This document shows, piece by piece, positions 1 through 5,989 of a stretch of DNA of 7,419 bases. The translations under genes were made by a program, and so were the position numbers. The stretch's first letter is position 1. Each line of letters starts with the position of its first letter. The notes beneath the pieces are model-generated. The model worked only from the letters and a program-made list of their open reading frames with translations, was not told where the DNA came from and ran no database searches. The DNA comes from Thermoanaerobacterales bacterium (GTDB taxonomy: Bacteria > Bacillota > Thermosediminibacteria > Thermosediminibacterales > Tepidanaerobacteraceae): NCBI GenBank assembly GCA_012839145.1, contig DUNY01000264.1, forward strand, positions 1-7,419. The letters are read 5' to 3'.

Positions 1-49
1 CATGTTATATTCTTAATCCTTTAAAGCTGTAAATCTTTTGAAACTCTCA

Positions 50-89
50 GGCATAACACTGATTCAGTTGTCTAGGTGCTTCTTACGCC
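50..89 (-). promoter_or_regulatory. Possible structured 5' leader (unclassified)
   Basis: Read as minus-strand RNA, GGCGUAA (89-83) can pair with UUAUGCC (56-50), using one G-U wobble. Inside it GUG and CAC can extend the stem, and ACTGA/TCAGT can form a small inner hairpin. On the plus strand the wobble becomes an A-C mismatch, which favours the minus strand as the one selected for structure. It begins just after the predicted start site of the proximal promoter. I do not recognise a known riboswitch class, and the leader may continue past the left edge. Confidence 0.25.
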
Positions 90-99
90 ACGGTTTTTT

Positions 100-128
100 A
101 TTATATCATGTTGTTTTATATTTGTCAG
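100..128 (-). promoter_or_regulatory. Candidate sigma-A promoter, proximal, directed left
   Basis: On the minus strand a -35 CTGACA (128-123, five of six consensus bases) and a perfect -10 TATAAT (105-100) are separated by exactly 17 bp. Initiation would fall near 93, immediately before the potential stem-loop at 50-89. Together with the upstream promoter at 201-230 it forms a tandem pair. Such pairs are common before highly expressed units such as rRNA or tRNA operons, but the gene served lies outside the window. Confidence 0.5.
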
Positions 129-200
129 CATCTTTTGTTTTGTTTTTTTCTAAAATGTTGAACTGCTGAGTTTTGCTGTCTTTCCCGTGACCGCTCAAGT

Positions 201-230
201 ATAATATCATATATCTTGGTGTCTTTTCAA
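201..230 (-). promoter_or_regulatory. Candidate sigma-A promoter, distal, directed left
   Basis: On the minus strand a -35 TTGAAA (230-225) and a -10 TATTAT (206-201) are separated by 18 bp. Initiation would fall near 194, reading out of the window to the left. It lies about 130 bp past the lysS stop, so it would serve the next transcription unit, not lysS. Confidence 0.45.
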
Positions 231-363
231 ATACCGATATCTGTCGTTATTACCCTTTTCGTCAAATTGCGTCATGTATATTTTATTAAGCTTCGGTATA
301 CTACATAATTCTATTGTTTTTAATTTTAGCTGTAGGTATTTAATATTTTCGGTATTGACTCTC

Positions 364-1836
364 TTACTGTTTAGGCCTCATTGTAGGGAACAATATAACG
401 TCTCTAATTGAATAGGAGTCAGTAAGAAGCATGACTAGGCGGTCAACACCTATCCCTAAACCACCGGTTGGCGGCATTCCGTATTCAAGAGCATTTATAT
501 AATCTTCGTCGAAGACATGGGCTTCTTCATCACCGGCTTCTCGCTCCTTTAACTGCTGTAAGAATCGCTCACGCTGGTCTATAGGATCATTTAATTCAGA
601 GTAACCATTGGCTATTTCTCTGCGTGTGACAAAAGCCTCAAACCTGTAAGTAAGGTCCGGATTGTCATACTTCTTTTTAGCCAATGGTGATATTTCTATG
701 GGATAGTCATATATAAAAGTAGGTTGTACCAAATTCTCTTCTACTTTCTCTTCAAATATAAGATTCAGTATTTTACCCTTTGAGTCTTTGTCTCCTACCT
801 CTTCTATATGTAGCTCTCTTGCTATCTTTCTTGCCTCTTCATCTGTTTGAATTTCATTAAAATCAATACCAGTGAATTTCTTTACCGCCTCAACCATTGT
901 CATTCGTGTCCAGGGTGGTGTCAAATCAATTTCCTCGCCTTGATAATTTACTTTTGTAGTGCCAATTACCTCTTTAGCTACATAAGCAGTTATGTTTTCT
1001 GTTATCTCCATTATATCTTTATAATTGACATAAGCCTGGTAAAGTTCCATCATCGTAAACTCAGGGTTATGTTTAATTGAAATGCCTTCATTCCTAAAGT
1101 CTTTACCTAGTTCATACACCTTTTCAAATCCACCTACTATAAGCCTCTTTAGATATAACTCAGTGGCTATGCGGAGATATAACTCCATGTCTAATGCATT
1201 ATGGTGGGTTATAAACGGTCTGGCAGTAGCACCACCGGCTATCGGTGAAAGGACTGGGGTTTCCACTTCCACGAAACCAAGGTCATCAAGATAATGCCTC
1301 ATGGCCGTTATTATTTTACTTCTAAGAAGAAAGGTTTGTTTTACCTCAGGATTGGCTATCAAGTCTAGATATCTTTGCCGATACCTTATATCAGTGTCTT
1401 TTAAACCATGCCATTTTTCCGGCAGAGGTCTAAGTGACTTGGCAAGGAGTGTCATCACATCAACGGATACAGAAATTTCTCCTCTCTTAGACTTAAAAAC
1501 ATTCCCTTCTAAACCTACTATATCCCCAATATCCAGTAAATTATACAATTTGAATGTATCCTCGGAAACATTGTCTTTTTTAATATAGACCTGTATCTTG
1601 CCCGTATCGTCCTGAATATCAAAAAAAGCCGCTTTACCATGACCCCTAATTGCCATGATCCTACCGGCTATTTTTACATTTTGATTTTCAAGCTCGTCAA
1701 AATTGTCCTTGATTTGCTGGCAGTGATGAGAATAGGAATATTTGTCACCAAAAGGCTTTACACCAAACTTCTCTAAATCTTCTAGTTTTTGTAGCCGAAC
1801 CTTTAGGATCTCATTAATGTCATTTACATGATCCAT
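364..1836 (-). CDS. lysS: Lysyl-tRNA synthetase, class II
   Basis: This enzyme charges tRNA-Lys with lysine in the cytoplasm through a lysyl-adenylate intermediate. At 490 residues it is full length for bacterial class II LysRS. An N-terminal OB-fold anticodon-binding domain lies at about residues 54-135. The catalytic core follows: motif 1 at about 171-208 (ending near the ATARPF segment), motif 2 around FRNE (247-250), and motif 3 GGLGIGVDR (458-466), whose arginine contacts ATP. The NGYSELNDP segment (410-418) is the usual lysine-binding region. The ATG at 1836 is preceded by GGAGG with 7-nt spacing. The gene starts 17 nt after the greA stop, so the two are almost certainly cotranscribed from the greA promoter. 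Nothing is broken or unusual. Confidence 0.97.
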   Translation of the reverse strand: MDHVNDINEILKVRLQKLEDLEKFGVKPFGDKYSYSHHCQQIKDNFDELENQNVKIAGRIMAIRGHGKAAFFDIQDDTGKIQVYIKKDNVSEDTFKLYNLLDIGDIVGLEGNVFKSKRGEISVSVDVMTLLAKSLRPLPEKWHGLKDTDIRYRQRYLDLIANPEVKQTFLLRSKIITAMRHYLDDLGFVEVETPVLSPIAGGATARPFITHHNALDMELYLRIATELYLKRLIVGGFEKVYELGKDFRNEGISIKHNPEFTMMELYQAYVNYKDIMEITENITAYVAKEVIGTTKVNYQGEEIDLTPPWTRMTMVEAVKKFTGIDFNEIQTDEEARKIARELHIEEVGDKDSKGKILNLIFEEKVEENLVQPTFIYDYPIEISPLAKKKYDNPDLTYRFEAFVTRREIANGYSELNDPIDQRERFLQQLKEREAGDEEAHVFDEDYINALEYGMPPTGGLGIGVDRLVMLLTDSYSIRDVILFPTMRPKQ

Positions 1837-1853
1837 TAAAAAACCTCCATTAT

Positions 1854-2330
1854 TTATTTCATGATATCCAAGATTTCATACCTTATAGTGCCTGCAGGGA
1901 CCAAAACCTCTACTACGGAGCCTTTTTTCTCCCCAAGCAAAGCACTTCCCACCGGTGATTCATTGGATATTTTATTTTCAACGGGATCAGCCTCAGCTGA
2001 ACCTACTATCATGTATTCAAAGACATCACCCGTATCTAAATCTTTTAGCTTTACTTTGGAGCCTATGCTGACAACCTCAGTAGATATGTCTACTTCATCA
2101 ATGAGTTTGGCATTCCTTAGTTTTTCTTCAAAAGTTGCAATTCTTCCTTCCACAAAGGCCTGCTCATTTTTTGCTTCATCATACTCGGAATTTTCGCTGA
2201 TATCACCAAAATCAATGGCTTGTTTAATCCGTGCGGCAATTTCACGCCGTTTTACTGATTTTAAATATTCAAGCTCCTCTTCCATTTTTCTCAGACCTTC
2301 TTGGGTAAGCACAACTTCTTTTCTTGCCAT
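1854..2330 (-). CDS. greA: Transcription elongation factor GreA
   Basis: GreA enters the secondary channel of stalled, backtracked RNA polymerase and stimulates cleavage of the extruded 3' RNA end. The protein has the usual two parts: an N-terminal antiparallel coiled coil (about residues 1-75) and a C-terminal FKBP-like domain (about 80-158). The coiled-coil tip carries the acidic signature GDISENSEY (42-50), with the conserved acidic residues D43 and E46. The C-terminal [15 protein letters not shown] segment is also typical. I chose the ATG at 2330 because it gives 158 residues, the family length, and follows AGGGGAG. A longer frame begins at a TTG at 2363 but would add 11 residues outside the family alignment. 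It is the first gene of the greA-lysS operon. Confidence 0.96.
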   Translation of the reverse strand: MARKEVVLTQEGLRKMEEELEYLKSVKRREIAARIKQAIDFGDISENSEYDEAKNEQAFVEGRIATFEEKLRNAKLIDEVDISTEVVSIGSKVKLKDLDTGDVFEYMIVGSAEADPVENKISNESPVGSALLGEKKGSVVEVLVPAGTIRYEILDIMK

Positions 2331-2454
2331 TTTAAGTTTTTCTCCCCTCTGATATTTTGCCAAAAGTATGTCTCTAATATATGTCGCCTTATAATCTTTT
2401 ATTCTGGAAATTATAGCCCTTAGACTAGGCCAATAAATAGTGCAATGTCAATAA

Positions 2455-2480
2455 TCCTCTTCATTAATTAATGAAGAGGA
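2455..2480. repeat. Perfect 26-bp palindrome in greA leader
   Basis: Each 13-nt arm reads TCCTCTTCATTAA followed by its exact reverse complement, centred between 2467 and 2468. In the greA leader RNA it would form a CCUCUUC/GAAGAGG stem closed by an AU-rich top. After the stem the minus strand reads ATTATTG, too poor a U-tract for an efficient terminator, and the plus strand continues with A residues. It could be a leader hairpin, an attenuator, or a DNA-binding site for a dimeric regulator. Confidence 0.6.
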
Positions 2481-2527
2481 AAAAACAAGATAATTCGACA
2501 ATTATATTAACCCTAGACTTCTAAGAT

Positions 2528-2556
2528 ATTATAATTCAGTAGGTTAGTTCTGTCAA
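2528..2556 (-). promoter_or_regulatory. Consensus sigma-A promoter of greA-lysS
   Basis: On the minus strand a perfect -35 TTGACA (2556-2551) and a perfect -10 TATAAT (2533-2528) are separated by exactly 17 bp. This is the best-formed promoter in the window. Initiation near 2521 gives an untranslated leader of about 190 nt before the greA ATG at 2330. Weaker candidates nearer the gene (TTGACA at 2451-2446, TATAAT at 2415-2410) are 30 bp apart and do not pair with each other. Confidence 0.75.
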
Positions 2557-2659
2557 GAATCTTCTCATTTATTTTCAAAAAATTCGTGTTGGTTGATTTT
2601 CAATGGGGTATTAAGCAAATTACATACCGTTTTATATGGAATAGATTTCGAAAAAGGAA

Positions 2660-2673
2660 TATAATATATTATA
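2660..2673 (+). promoter_or_regulatory. Weak candidate -10 region for the patatin gene
   Basis: TATAAT at 2660-2665 matches the -10 consensus and is the first half of a 14-bp perfect palindrome (2660-2673). No good -35 lies 16-18 bp upstream; the best is around 2637-2642 (TGGAAT). It is about 50-70 bp before the patatin start, a plausible distance, so it is given only as the best available site. Confidence 0.3.
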
Positions 2674-2713
2674 GTATTAAAGGTTTTATAGATAGCCATT
2701 ATTTAAAGACACT

Positions 2714-3946
2714 ATGGGGGTTGTAAAATTGTTCGGTCTAGTTTTGGAAGGCGGCGGAGCTAAAGGTGCATATCAGATAGGAGCATGGAAGGCTTTAAGG
2801 GAGCTTGGCGTAGAAATCAAAGGTGTTGCCGGGACTTCCGTGGGAGCTTTAAACGGTGCCATGGTAGTTCAGGATGATTTTGAGAAGGCATATGAAGTCT
2901 GGCATAATATATCCTTTGGCAAAATCCTAAAAGTAGATGAAGAGATAATACTAAAGATAAAAGAGGGGGCAATTTCCTCGGAGAATTTTCGATACCTTGT
3001 AAAATCAATAAGAGAGATATTTAGGGACCGAGGTCTTGACGTGACACCTCTCAGACAGCTTTTGAGCGATGTCATATGTGAGGATAAGATAAGAAGCTCG
3101 GAAAAGGACTTCGGCATCGTCACAGTGGCACTTTCTGATTTAAAACCGGTTGAGCTTTATATAGAAGATATCCCTAAAGGAAAGCTTGTAGAGTATCTGA
3201 TGGCCAGTGCCAACCTCCCCGTTTTTAAAATGGACAAAATTGACGGCAAATTGTTTTTAGACGGAGCTTTTTTTGACAACCTTCCTATTAAACTTCTAAC
3301 GGCAAAAGGTTACAGGGATATTATAACAGTAAGATTGTACGGAATTGGTAGAACCCGAAGAATAAATACAAAGAAGTTAAATATCATCACAATTAATCCA
3401 TCGGAAGACCTTGGTGGTACCCTTGACTTATCCCCGGAAAGAGCACAACGAAATCTTAACCTAGGATATTTTGATGCTCTAAGTGTCATGAAAAAATACA
3501 GCGGCAGTTTTTATTACATAATAGTAAATTATCCTGAAGATTATTTTGTAAATTTCTTTTTTAATCTAAGACCTAAAGCAGTTTATAAACTGGCAAAAAT
3601 CATGGGCCTACCTGAAAGCATTCCCCATCGACGTCTTCTTTTTGAGCGGGTTATACCAAGACTTTCTGAGATACTTGGGTTAAGTCCAAAATCATCCTAT
3701 AAGGATATTTTTTTAGGCATTCTTGAAAAGGCAGCTATGTCTGACGGAATGGATAAATTTAAGGTGTACGATTTTGATGAGTTTTTGGATATGGTAATCG
3801 GCCATCATCACTTGACTTCGGAATCCATTTCAGATAAAATCCCACGTCTGTTAAAACAATCTGATCTTATAATCAGAACCGTTAAGAATCAACTATCTCC
3901 CGAGGTTGTAGATGTTTTCATAAATGAACTGAAAAAAAACCGGTAA
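2714..3946 (+). CDS. Patatin-like phospholipase family protein
   Basis: This is a serine acyl hydrolase of the patatin family, which uses a Ser-Asp dyad to hydrolyse lipid acyl esters. The family signature is complete. The glycine-rich oxyanion loop EGGGAKGAYQIG is at residues 12-23, the nucleophile elbow GTSVG at 40-44 (Ser42), the ASANLP segment at 164-169, and the catalytic DGA at 183-185 (Asp183). The patatin domain ends around residue 200; the remaining roughly 200 residues are an extension I cannot assign. No signal peptide or membrane segment is evident, so it is probably cytoplasmic or peripheral. The ATG at 2714 has no ribosome binding site. A TTG at 2729 lies 8 nt after GGGGG and would start the protein at FGLVLEGGG, so it may be the true start. 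The gene stands alone, divergent from greA; its substrate is unknown. Confidence 0.9.
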   Translation: MGVVKLFGLVLEGGGAKGAYQIGAWKALRELGVEIKGVAGTSVGALNGAMVVQDDFEKAYEVWHNISFGKILKVDEEIILKIKEGAISSENFRYLVKSIREIFRDRGLDVTPLRQLLSDVICEDKIRSSEKDFGIVTVALSDLKPVELYIEDIPKGKLVEYLMASANLPVFKMDKIDGKLFLDGAFFDNLPIKLLTAKGYRDIITVRLYGIGRTRRINTKKLNIITINPSEDLGGTLDLSPERAQRNLNLGYFDALSVMKKYSGSFYYIIVNYPEDYFVNFFFNLRPKAVYKLAKIMGLPESIPHRRLLFERVIPRLSEILGLSPKSSYKDIFLGILEKAAMSDGMDKFKVYDFDEFLDMVIGHHHLTSESISDKIPRLLKQSDLIIRTVKNQLSPEVVDVFINELKKNR

Positions 3947-3962
3947 AAAAGTAATTTACCGG
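3932..3962 (-). terminator. Rho-independent terminator for minus-strand transcripts
   Basis: CCGGTAAA (3940-3947) and TTTACCGG (3955-3962) form a perfect 8-bp stem with a 7-nt loop. In the minus direction the stem is followed by eight T residues (3939-3932). In the plus direction it is followed by CTTCAG, with no U-tract, so it does not look like a terminator for the patatin gene, whose stop codon it overlaps. It would stop transcription arriving from the IS or from a former convergent gene. Confidence 0.7.
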
Positions 3963-4020
3963 CTTCAGTGTAAAAGGGTTGGTAAGCACTGCAACTATCA
4001 ATTTTTCAAATATCTTTGAG

Positions 4021-4046
4021 TGAGGCTTTCTCGATAAAACGGACAC
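4021..4046. repeat. IS3-family terminal inverted repeat (orfB end)
   Basis: The outer end starts TGAGGC. Compared with the other end, the blocks CTCGAT (4030-4035) and CGGACAC (4040-4046) are identical and separated by the same 4-nt gap. The outer limit is inferred from the shared TGA tip. Confidence 0.75.
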
Positions 4047-4107
4047 GTTAGAGTTTGACTTCCTCGCACTATCTCAGTCTTACGTCGAAATTGAAAGATA
4101 CGTTATA

Positions 4108-5016
4108 TTAAGCAACGTTTTCTCTTTCATAAAACGTTTGCTTGAACTGCATTGGGGTCAAATATCCCAATGCCTGGTGTCTCCTCTTGCGATTGTAATA
4201 TATTTCTATATACCAGAAAATATCTCTATGGGCTTCTTCCCTGGTTTTGTATCTATTGTGATAAAGGATCTCACATTTTATTGTTGCAAAAAACGCTTCT
4301 GCACAAGCATTATCATAGCAATTGCCTTTACGGCTCATACTGGGGATCATAAAATATTTATTGAGCAGACTTTGGTATTCTTTGCTGCAATACTGTACCC
4401 CTCTGTCGGAGTGATGAATAAGTCCTTTAGGAGGTCTGTGTCTCATTACTGCACTTTTAAGGGCTTTTATACATAGATCAGTCTTCATATTATCCGCCGT
4501 AGCCCAACCTACGATTTCTTTGGTGTATATATCTTTTACAGTAGCTAAATACAGCCAACCCTCAAGGGTGTCTACATATGTAATATCTGTAACCCATACG
4601 GTATTGGGCTTATCTATATTAAAGTCCTGGTTAAGCAGATTTTCTGCCACAGGAAGCTTATGATTGGAGTTTGTTGTAGCTTTAAATTTCTTTTTGCGCT
4701 TGGAGTATAAATTATTCCGTTTTTGCAGTCTGTAAAGTCGATGACGGCTACATTCGGGGAATTTCTCTCTTACATCTGCTAACATTTTATCTAGGCCACA
4801 TATTCCTCTGTTGTGTTCATAACTTTCCTTGGCTATTTTAAGGATTTGCTGATTTTCAAGCTCTCTATTGCTTGGACCTCTGTTCTTCCAAGCATAGTAG
4901 CCGCTCCGGGATACTTCTAGGACTTGGCACATCTTCTCAACCGGGAACTTGGAGCTGTGTTCTTTAATAAATTCATACTTTACTTCCGGTTGCTCGTGGC
5001 GAAGATGGCCGTAGCT
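4108..5016 (-). CDS. IS3-family transposase OrfB (DDE catalytic part)
   Basis: This is the catalytic half of the transposase, made as an OrfAB fusion that cuts and joins the IS ends. After the -1 slip on the A7 run the frame reads SYGHLRHEQ and continues through KYEFIKEH and [10 protein letters not shown] into an ordinary OrfB, giving 302 residues (386 for OrfAB). An HTH_21-like segment is followed by the integrase core. Numbered from the internal Met at 4932, the catalytic residues are D116 (VTDITY), D176 (HHSDRG) and E212 (NACAEAFF). The last two are separated by the classic 35 residues, and a conserved Lys follows seven after the Glu. Starting at the ATG at 4932 would lose about 28 conserved residues, so frameshift-dependent synthesis is the better model. 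No stop or deletion is seen. Confidence 0.9.
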   Translation of the reverse strand, partial: SYGHLRHEQPEVKYEFIKEHSSKFPVEKMCQVLEVSRSGYYAWKNRGPSNRELENQQILKIAKESYEHNRGICGLDKMLADVREKFPECSRHRLYRLQKRNNLYSKRKKKFKATTNSNHKLPVAENLLNQDFNIDKPNTVWVTDITYVDTLEGWLYLATVKDIYTKEIVGWATADNMKTDLCIKALKSAVMRHRPPKGLIHHSDRGVQYCSKEYQSLLNKYFMIPSMSRKGNCYDNACAEAFFATIKCEILYHNRYKTREEAHRDIFWYIEIYYNRKRRHQALGYLTPMQFKQTFYERENVA

Positions 5017-5267
5017 TTTTTTAATATGGCAACAGTCTCTTCTAAGTCGGCATTTCTCTTTTTTTCTGCCTTGAGCTGGGCCTCAAGCTCCAATATTCTA
5101 GATGCTTCGGGGTCCTGTTGTTGCTTTGAAGCTTTAAGCCAGTTACGCAGACTTTGGTAGCTAATACCTAGATCTCTTGCCACGCTGGATATTGATCTAC
5201 CTTCTTTTACAAGGCTCATGGCATCCGATTTAAATTCGTCACTATACCGTTTGCCATTTTTATTCAT
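4980..5267 (-). CDS. IS3-family transposase OrfA (DNA-binding part)
   Basis: OrfA is the short N-terminal product of IS3 elements. It binds the terminal repeats and regulates transposition, and it supplies the DNA-binding half of the OrfAB transposase. Of its 95 residues, about 6-46 form a helix-turn-helix domain (KRYSDEFK ... [18 protein letters not shown]), and about 55-85 a leucine-zipper-like coiled coil for multimerisation. The ATG at 5267 follows GGAGGG with 8-nt spacing. Near its end the codons TTA AAA AAA GCT provide the slippery site into orfB. Confidence 0.9.
   Translation of the reverse strand: MNKNGKRYSDEFKSDAMSLVKEGRSISSVARDLGISYQSLRNWLKASKQQQDPEASRILELEAQLKAEKKRNADLEETVAILKKATAIFATSNRK
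5016..5022 (-). promoter_or_regulatory. A7 programmed -1 frameshift site (orfA to orfB)
   Basis: Seven consecutive A residues on the minus strand are read as TTA AAA AAA GCT in orfA (Lys83 and Lys84). Slipping back one base continues as AGC TAC GGC and gives an uninterrupted, family-typical OrfB N-terminus. A_AAA_AAA followed by G is a well-known slippery heptamer for IS3-family elements. Confidence 0.85.
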
Positions 5268-5280
5268 TAGTAAATCCCTC

Positions 5281-5319
5281 CACAGTGTTATTTTATACTA
5301 ACTACTGTGTGTCCGGCAA
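5281..5319 (-). promoter_or_regulatory. Transposase promoter overlapping the IS end
   Basis: On the minus strand -35 TTGCCG (5319-5314) lies inside the terminal repeat and -10 TATAAA (5297-5292) is 16 bp further on. The -10 sits in the loop of an imperfect inverted repeat: CACAGTGTTA at 5281-5290 against TAACTACTGTG at 5299-5309, with one bulged base. The arrangement could let a terminal-repeat-bound protein repress the promoter. Confidence 0.45.
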
Positions 5320-5334
5320 ATCGAGTATGGGTCA
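5309..5334. repeat. IS3-family terminal inverted repeat (orfA end)
   Basis: Read on the minus strand from 5334 it starts TGACCC and carries CTCGAT (5325-5320) and CGGACAC (5315-5309), matching the opposite end with the same spacing. The putative -35 of the transposase promoter lies inside it. Confidence 0.75.
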
Positions 5335-5408
5335 ATGACCTACTATATTATTGCCGTAAATAATGATATTTTGCATCACCTTTTTTCAAGTAATTATAAA
5401 GTAACAAA

Positions 5409-5549
5409 AATGCTCCTGTAGCAAGTTAAGTTTCAGCTGAAAGATTAATTTGAGCTTTGCTTATGGAACAAGATGAAGCTTGGTCTATTGGTCGAAGATA
5501 TTTTAACATGGATGAATACTGGCAATGGAAAAAGGATTCAAAAACATAA
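5409..5549 (+). pseudogene. IS256-family transposase, C-terminal remnant
   Basis: About 46 codons remain of a transposase that is normally about 400 residues. Two in-frame stops (TAA at 5427, TGA at 5451) interrupt it. From the ATG at 5463 there is an unbroken 28-codon tail ending in two consecutive stops at 5547-5552. The catalytic DDE residues lie in the missing part, so it cannot be functional. Confidence 0.6.
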
Positions 5550-5604
5550 TAAGGTGACACCAATATAAAAGAATGCTTAACTTTAATTTTTGTCAGAGGA
5601 CGAC

Positions 5605-5628
5605 TTTACAGAAAAAATCGGACTTGAC
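5605..5628. repeat. IS256-type right terminal inverted repeat
   Basis: Read inward on the minus strand it contains AAGTCCG, 8 nt, then TGTAAA. From memory the IS256 terminal repeat has the same two blocks with the same 8-nt spacing. The outer boundary at 5628 is approximate, and no partner end is present in the window. Confidence 0.5.
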
Positions 5629-5926
5629 TTTGCTAACTTATTGCTCATAAATCACTTTAATGATAGGATGCAAAAATTTAGTAAATATGGCAATATGAGT
5701 ATTCAGAATTGTTTTATGATATTAAGTTATAAAGACTTTTACTATAAAATCTGCTAAGTTCTTGTCTAAAATGTCCTTATATTTATGATATTCTACATAG
5801 ATACTACAAGTCAAGTGGTGTGTAAAGCTTTATGCACCCCTCTTACTTTTTCGATGTATGTAAAATCCCATCATTTCCTGGGAAATGACACTAAGCTTTT
5901 ACAAATAATTATGTATTTTGACAAAT
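5629..5926. other. AT-rich region without recognisable genes
   Basis: I see no supported gene between the IS256 remnant and the arg operon terminator. Two short open stretches exist: a plus frame ending near 5757 that runs through the IS256 terminal repeat, and a minus frame of about 34 codons ending near 5721. Neither has a start signal or recognisable homology. Small symmetric elements occur at 5821-5903. Confidence 0.5.
5821..5903. repeat. Small inverted repeat enclosing a palindrome
   Basis: TGTAAAGCTT (5821-5830) and AAGCTTTTACA (5893-5903) are inverted copies differing by one inserted base. Between them, TCATTTCC (5871-5878) and GGAAATGA (5881-5888) form a near-perfect palindrome around TG. 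This may be chance in AT-rich DNA, an operator, or the trace of a tiny non-autonomous element. Confidence 0.3.
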
Positions 5927-5959
5927 AAAAAAAGAGGAAAAGTTACTTCCTCTTTTTTT
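5927..5959 (-). terminator. Rho-independent terminator of the arg operon (bidirectional)
   Basis: A 13-bp perfect stem pairs 5927-5939 (seven A, then GAGGAA) with 5947-5959 (TTCCTC, then seven T) around a 7-nt loop. Because the outer part is A7/T7, it can terminate in both directions. It lies about 30 nt after the stop of the lyase fragment and is the natural end of the argF transcript. Confidence 0.85.
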
Positions 5960-5989
5960 AACCTTATTAAATACTACTGTATCATGTCA

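Larger units (their letters stand above)
1..363. other. Intergenic region downstream of lysS
   Basis: This stretch between the lysS stop and the left edge holds no convincing gene on either strand. No hairpin followed by a U-tract is visible behind lysS, so the end of that transcript is undefined. What it does contain is two minus-strand sigma-A-type promoters and a possible structured leader, listed separately. The motif TTCGGTAT occurs at 292-299 and 349-356, with its reverse complement (ATACCGA) at 231-237. Short frames such as a 13-codon ATG frame at 13-54 (minus) lack a ribosome binding site. An ATG at 3-1 (minus), preceded by AAGGA, could be the start of the next gene, but nothing of its protein is inside the window. 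Confidence 0.5.
2331..2713. other. Divergent intergenic region and greA leader
   Basis: This region separates greA (minus) from the patatin gene (plus). The half nearer greA is its transcribed leader of about 190 nt, with a long palindrome. The half nearer the patatin gene is very AT-rich. Short imperfect inverted copies of CCTAG...TCTAAG lie near 2418-2430 and 2511-2525. I see no riboswitch or T-box signature and no convincing small gene. A 14-codon ATG frame starts inside the palindrome but has no ribosome binding site. Confidence 0.5.
4021..5334 (-). mobile_element. Complete IS3-family insertion sequence (1314 bp)
   Basis: The element carries the two overlapping frames orfA and orfB of the IS3 family, with fusion by programmed -1 frameshifting. 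Imperfect 26-bp terminal inverted repeats begin with TGA at both ends: 4021-4046, and 5334-5309 read on the minus strand. They share the TGA tip, the block CTCGAT and the block CGGACAC. The length of 1314 bp is normal for the family. The 3-5 bp flanking the two ends (GAG before 4021, ATG after 5334) do not match, so no target-site duplication is visible. Both frames look intact and the element may be active. Confidence 0.88.
5409..5628 (+). mobile_element. Decayed 3' end of an IS256-family element
   Basis: A plus-strand frame from 5409 reads NAPVAS, stop, VSAERLI, stop, ALLMEQDEAW, then SIGRRYFNMDEYW to a TAA at 5547. The order and wording match the C-terminus of IS256/mutator-type transposases. 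Single C-to-T changes of CAA and CGA would explain the two stops. About 55 bp after the stop, 5605-5628 resembles the IS256 right inverted repeat. Everything upstream of residue NAP (over 300 codons) is missing, so only a fossil remains, ending 75 bp from the IS3-family element. Confidence 0.65.

Noticed and set aside
13..54. Minus-strand 13-codon ATG frame MPESFKRFTALKD
   Set aside because: There is no ribosome binding site before the ATG, which lies in the 3' arm of the potential leader stem; a leader peptide cannot be supported.
30..60. Similarity of TGAGAGTTT (minus strand) to the 5' end of 16S rRNA
   Set aside because: Only nine bases match and the following sequence diverges at once, so no rRNA gene is present in the window.
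1861..2352. Long plus-strand frame opposite greA
   Set aside because: It is the antisense shadow of greA; its composition (serine-rich) is typical of a reverse-frame artefact.
2446..2451. TTGACA on the minus strand nearer greA as the -35 of the operon
   Set aside because: The closest good -10 (TATAAT at 2415-2410) is 30 bp away; the TTGACA-17-TATAAT pair at 2528-2556 is far better.
2430..2474. Minus-strand 14-codon frame [14 protein letters not shown] in the greA leader
   Set aside because: The ATG lies inside the palindrome and is preceded by CATTAATTA, with no ribosome binding site.
2714..3946. Patatin protein as a CBASS-type defence effector
   Set aside because: No cyclic nucleotide synthase or other defence gene is adjacent; the neighbours are greA-lysS and an IS, so an ordinary patatin-like hydrolase is the safer call.
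5589..5757. Plus-strand open frame of about 56 codons reading LSEDDFTEKIGLDF and onward
   Set aside because: It runs through the IS256-type terminal repeat at 5605-5628 and has no ribosome binding site or recognisable homology, so the open frame is probably chance in AT-rich DNA.
5721..5825. Minus-strand open stretch containing SIYVEYHKYKDILDKNLADF
   Set aside because: It looks protein-like but has no start codon with a ribosome binding site, is only about 34 codons long and matches no family I know.
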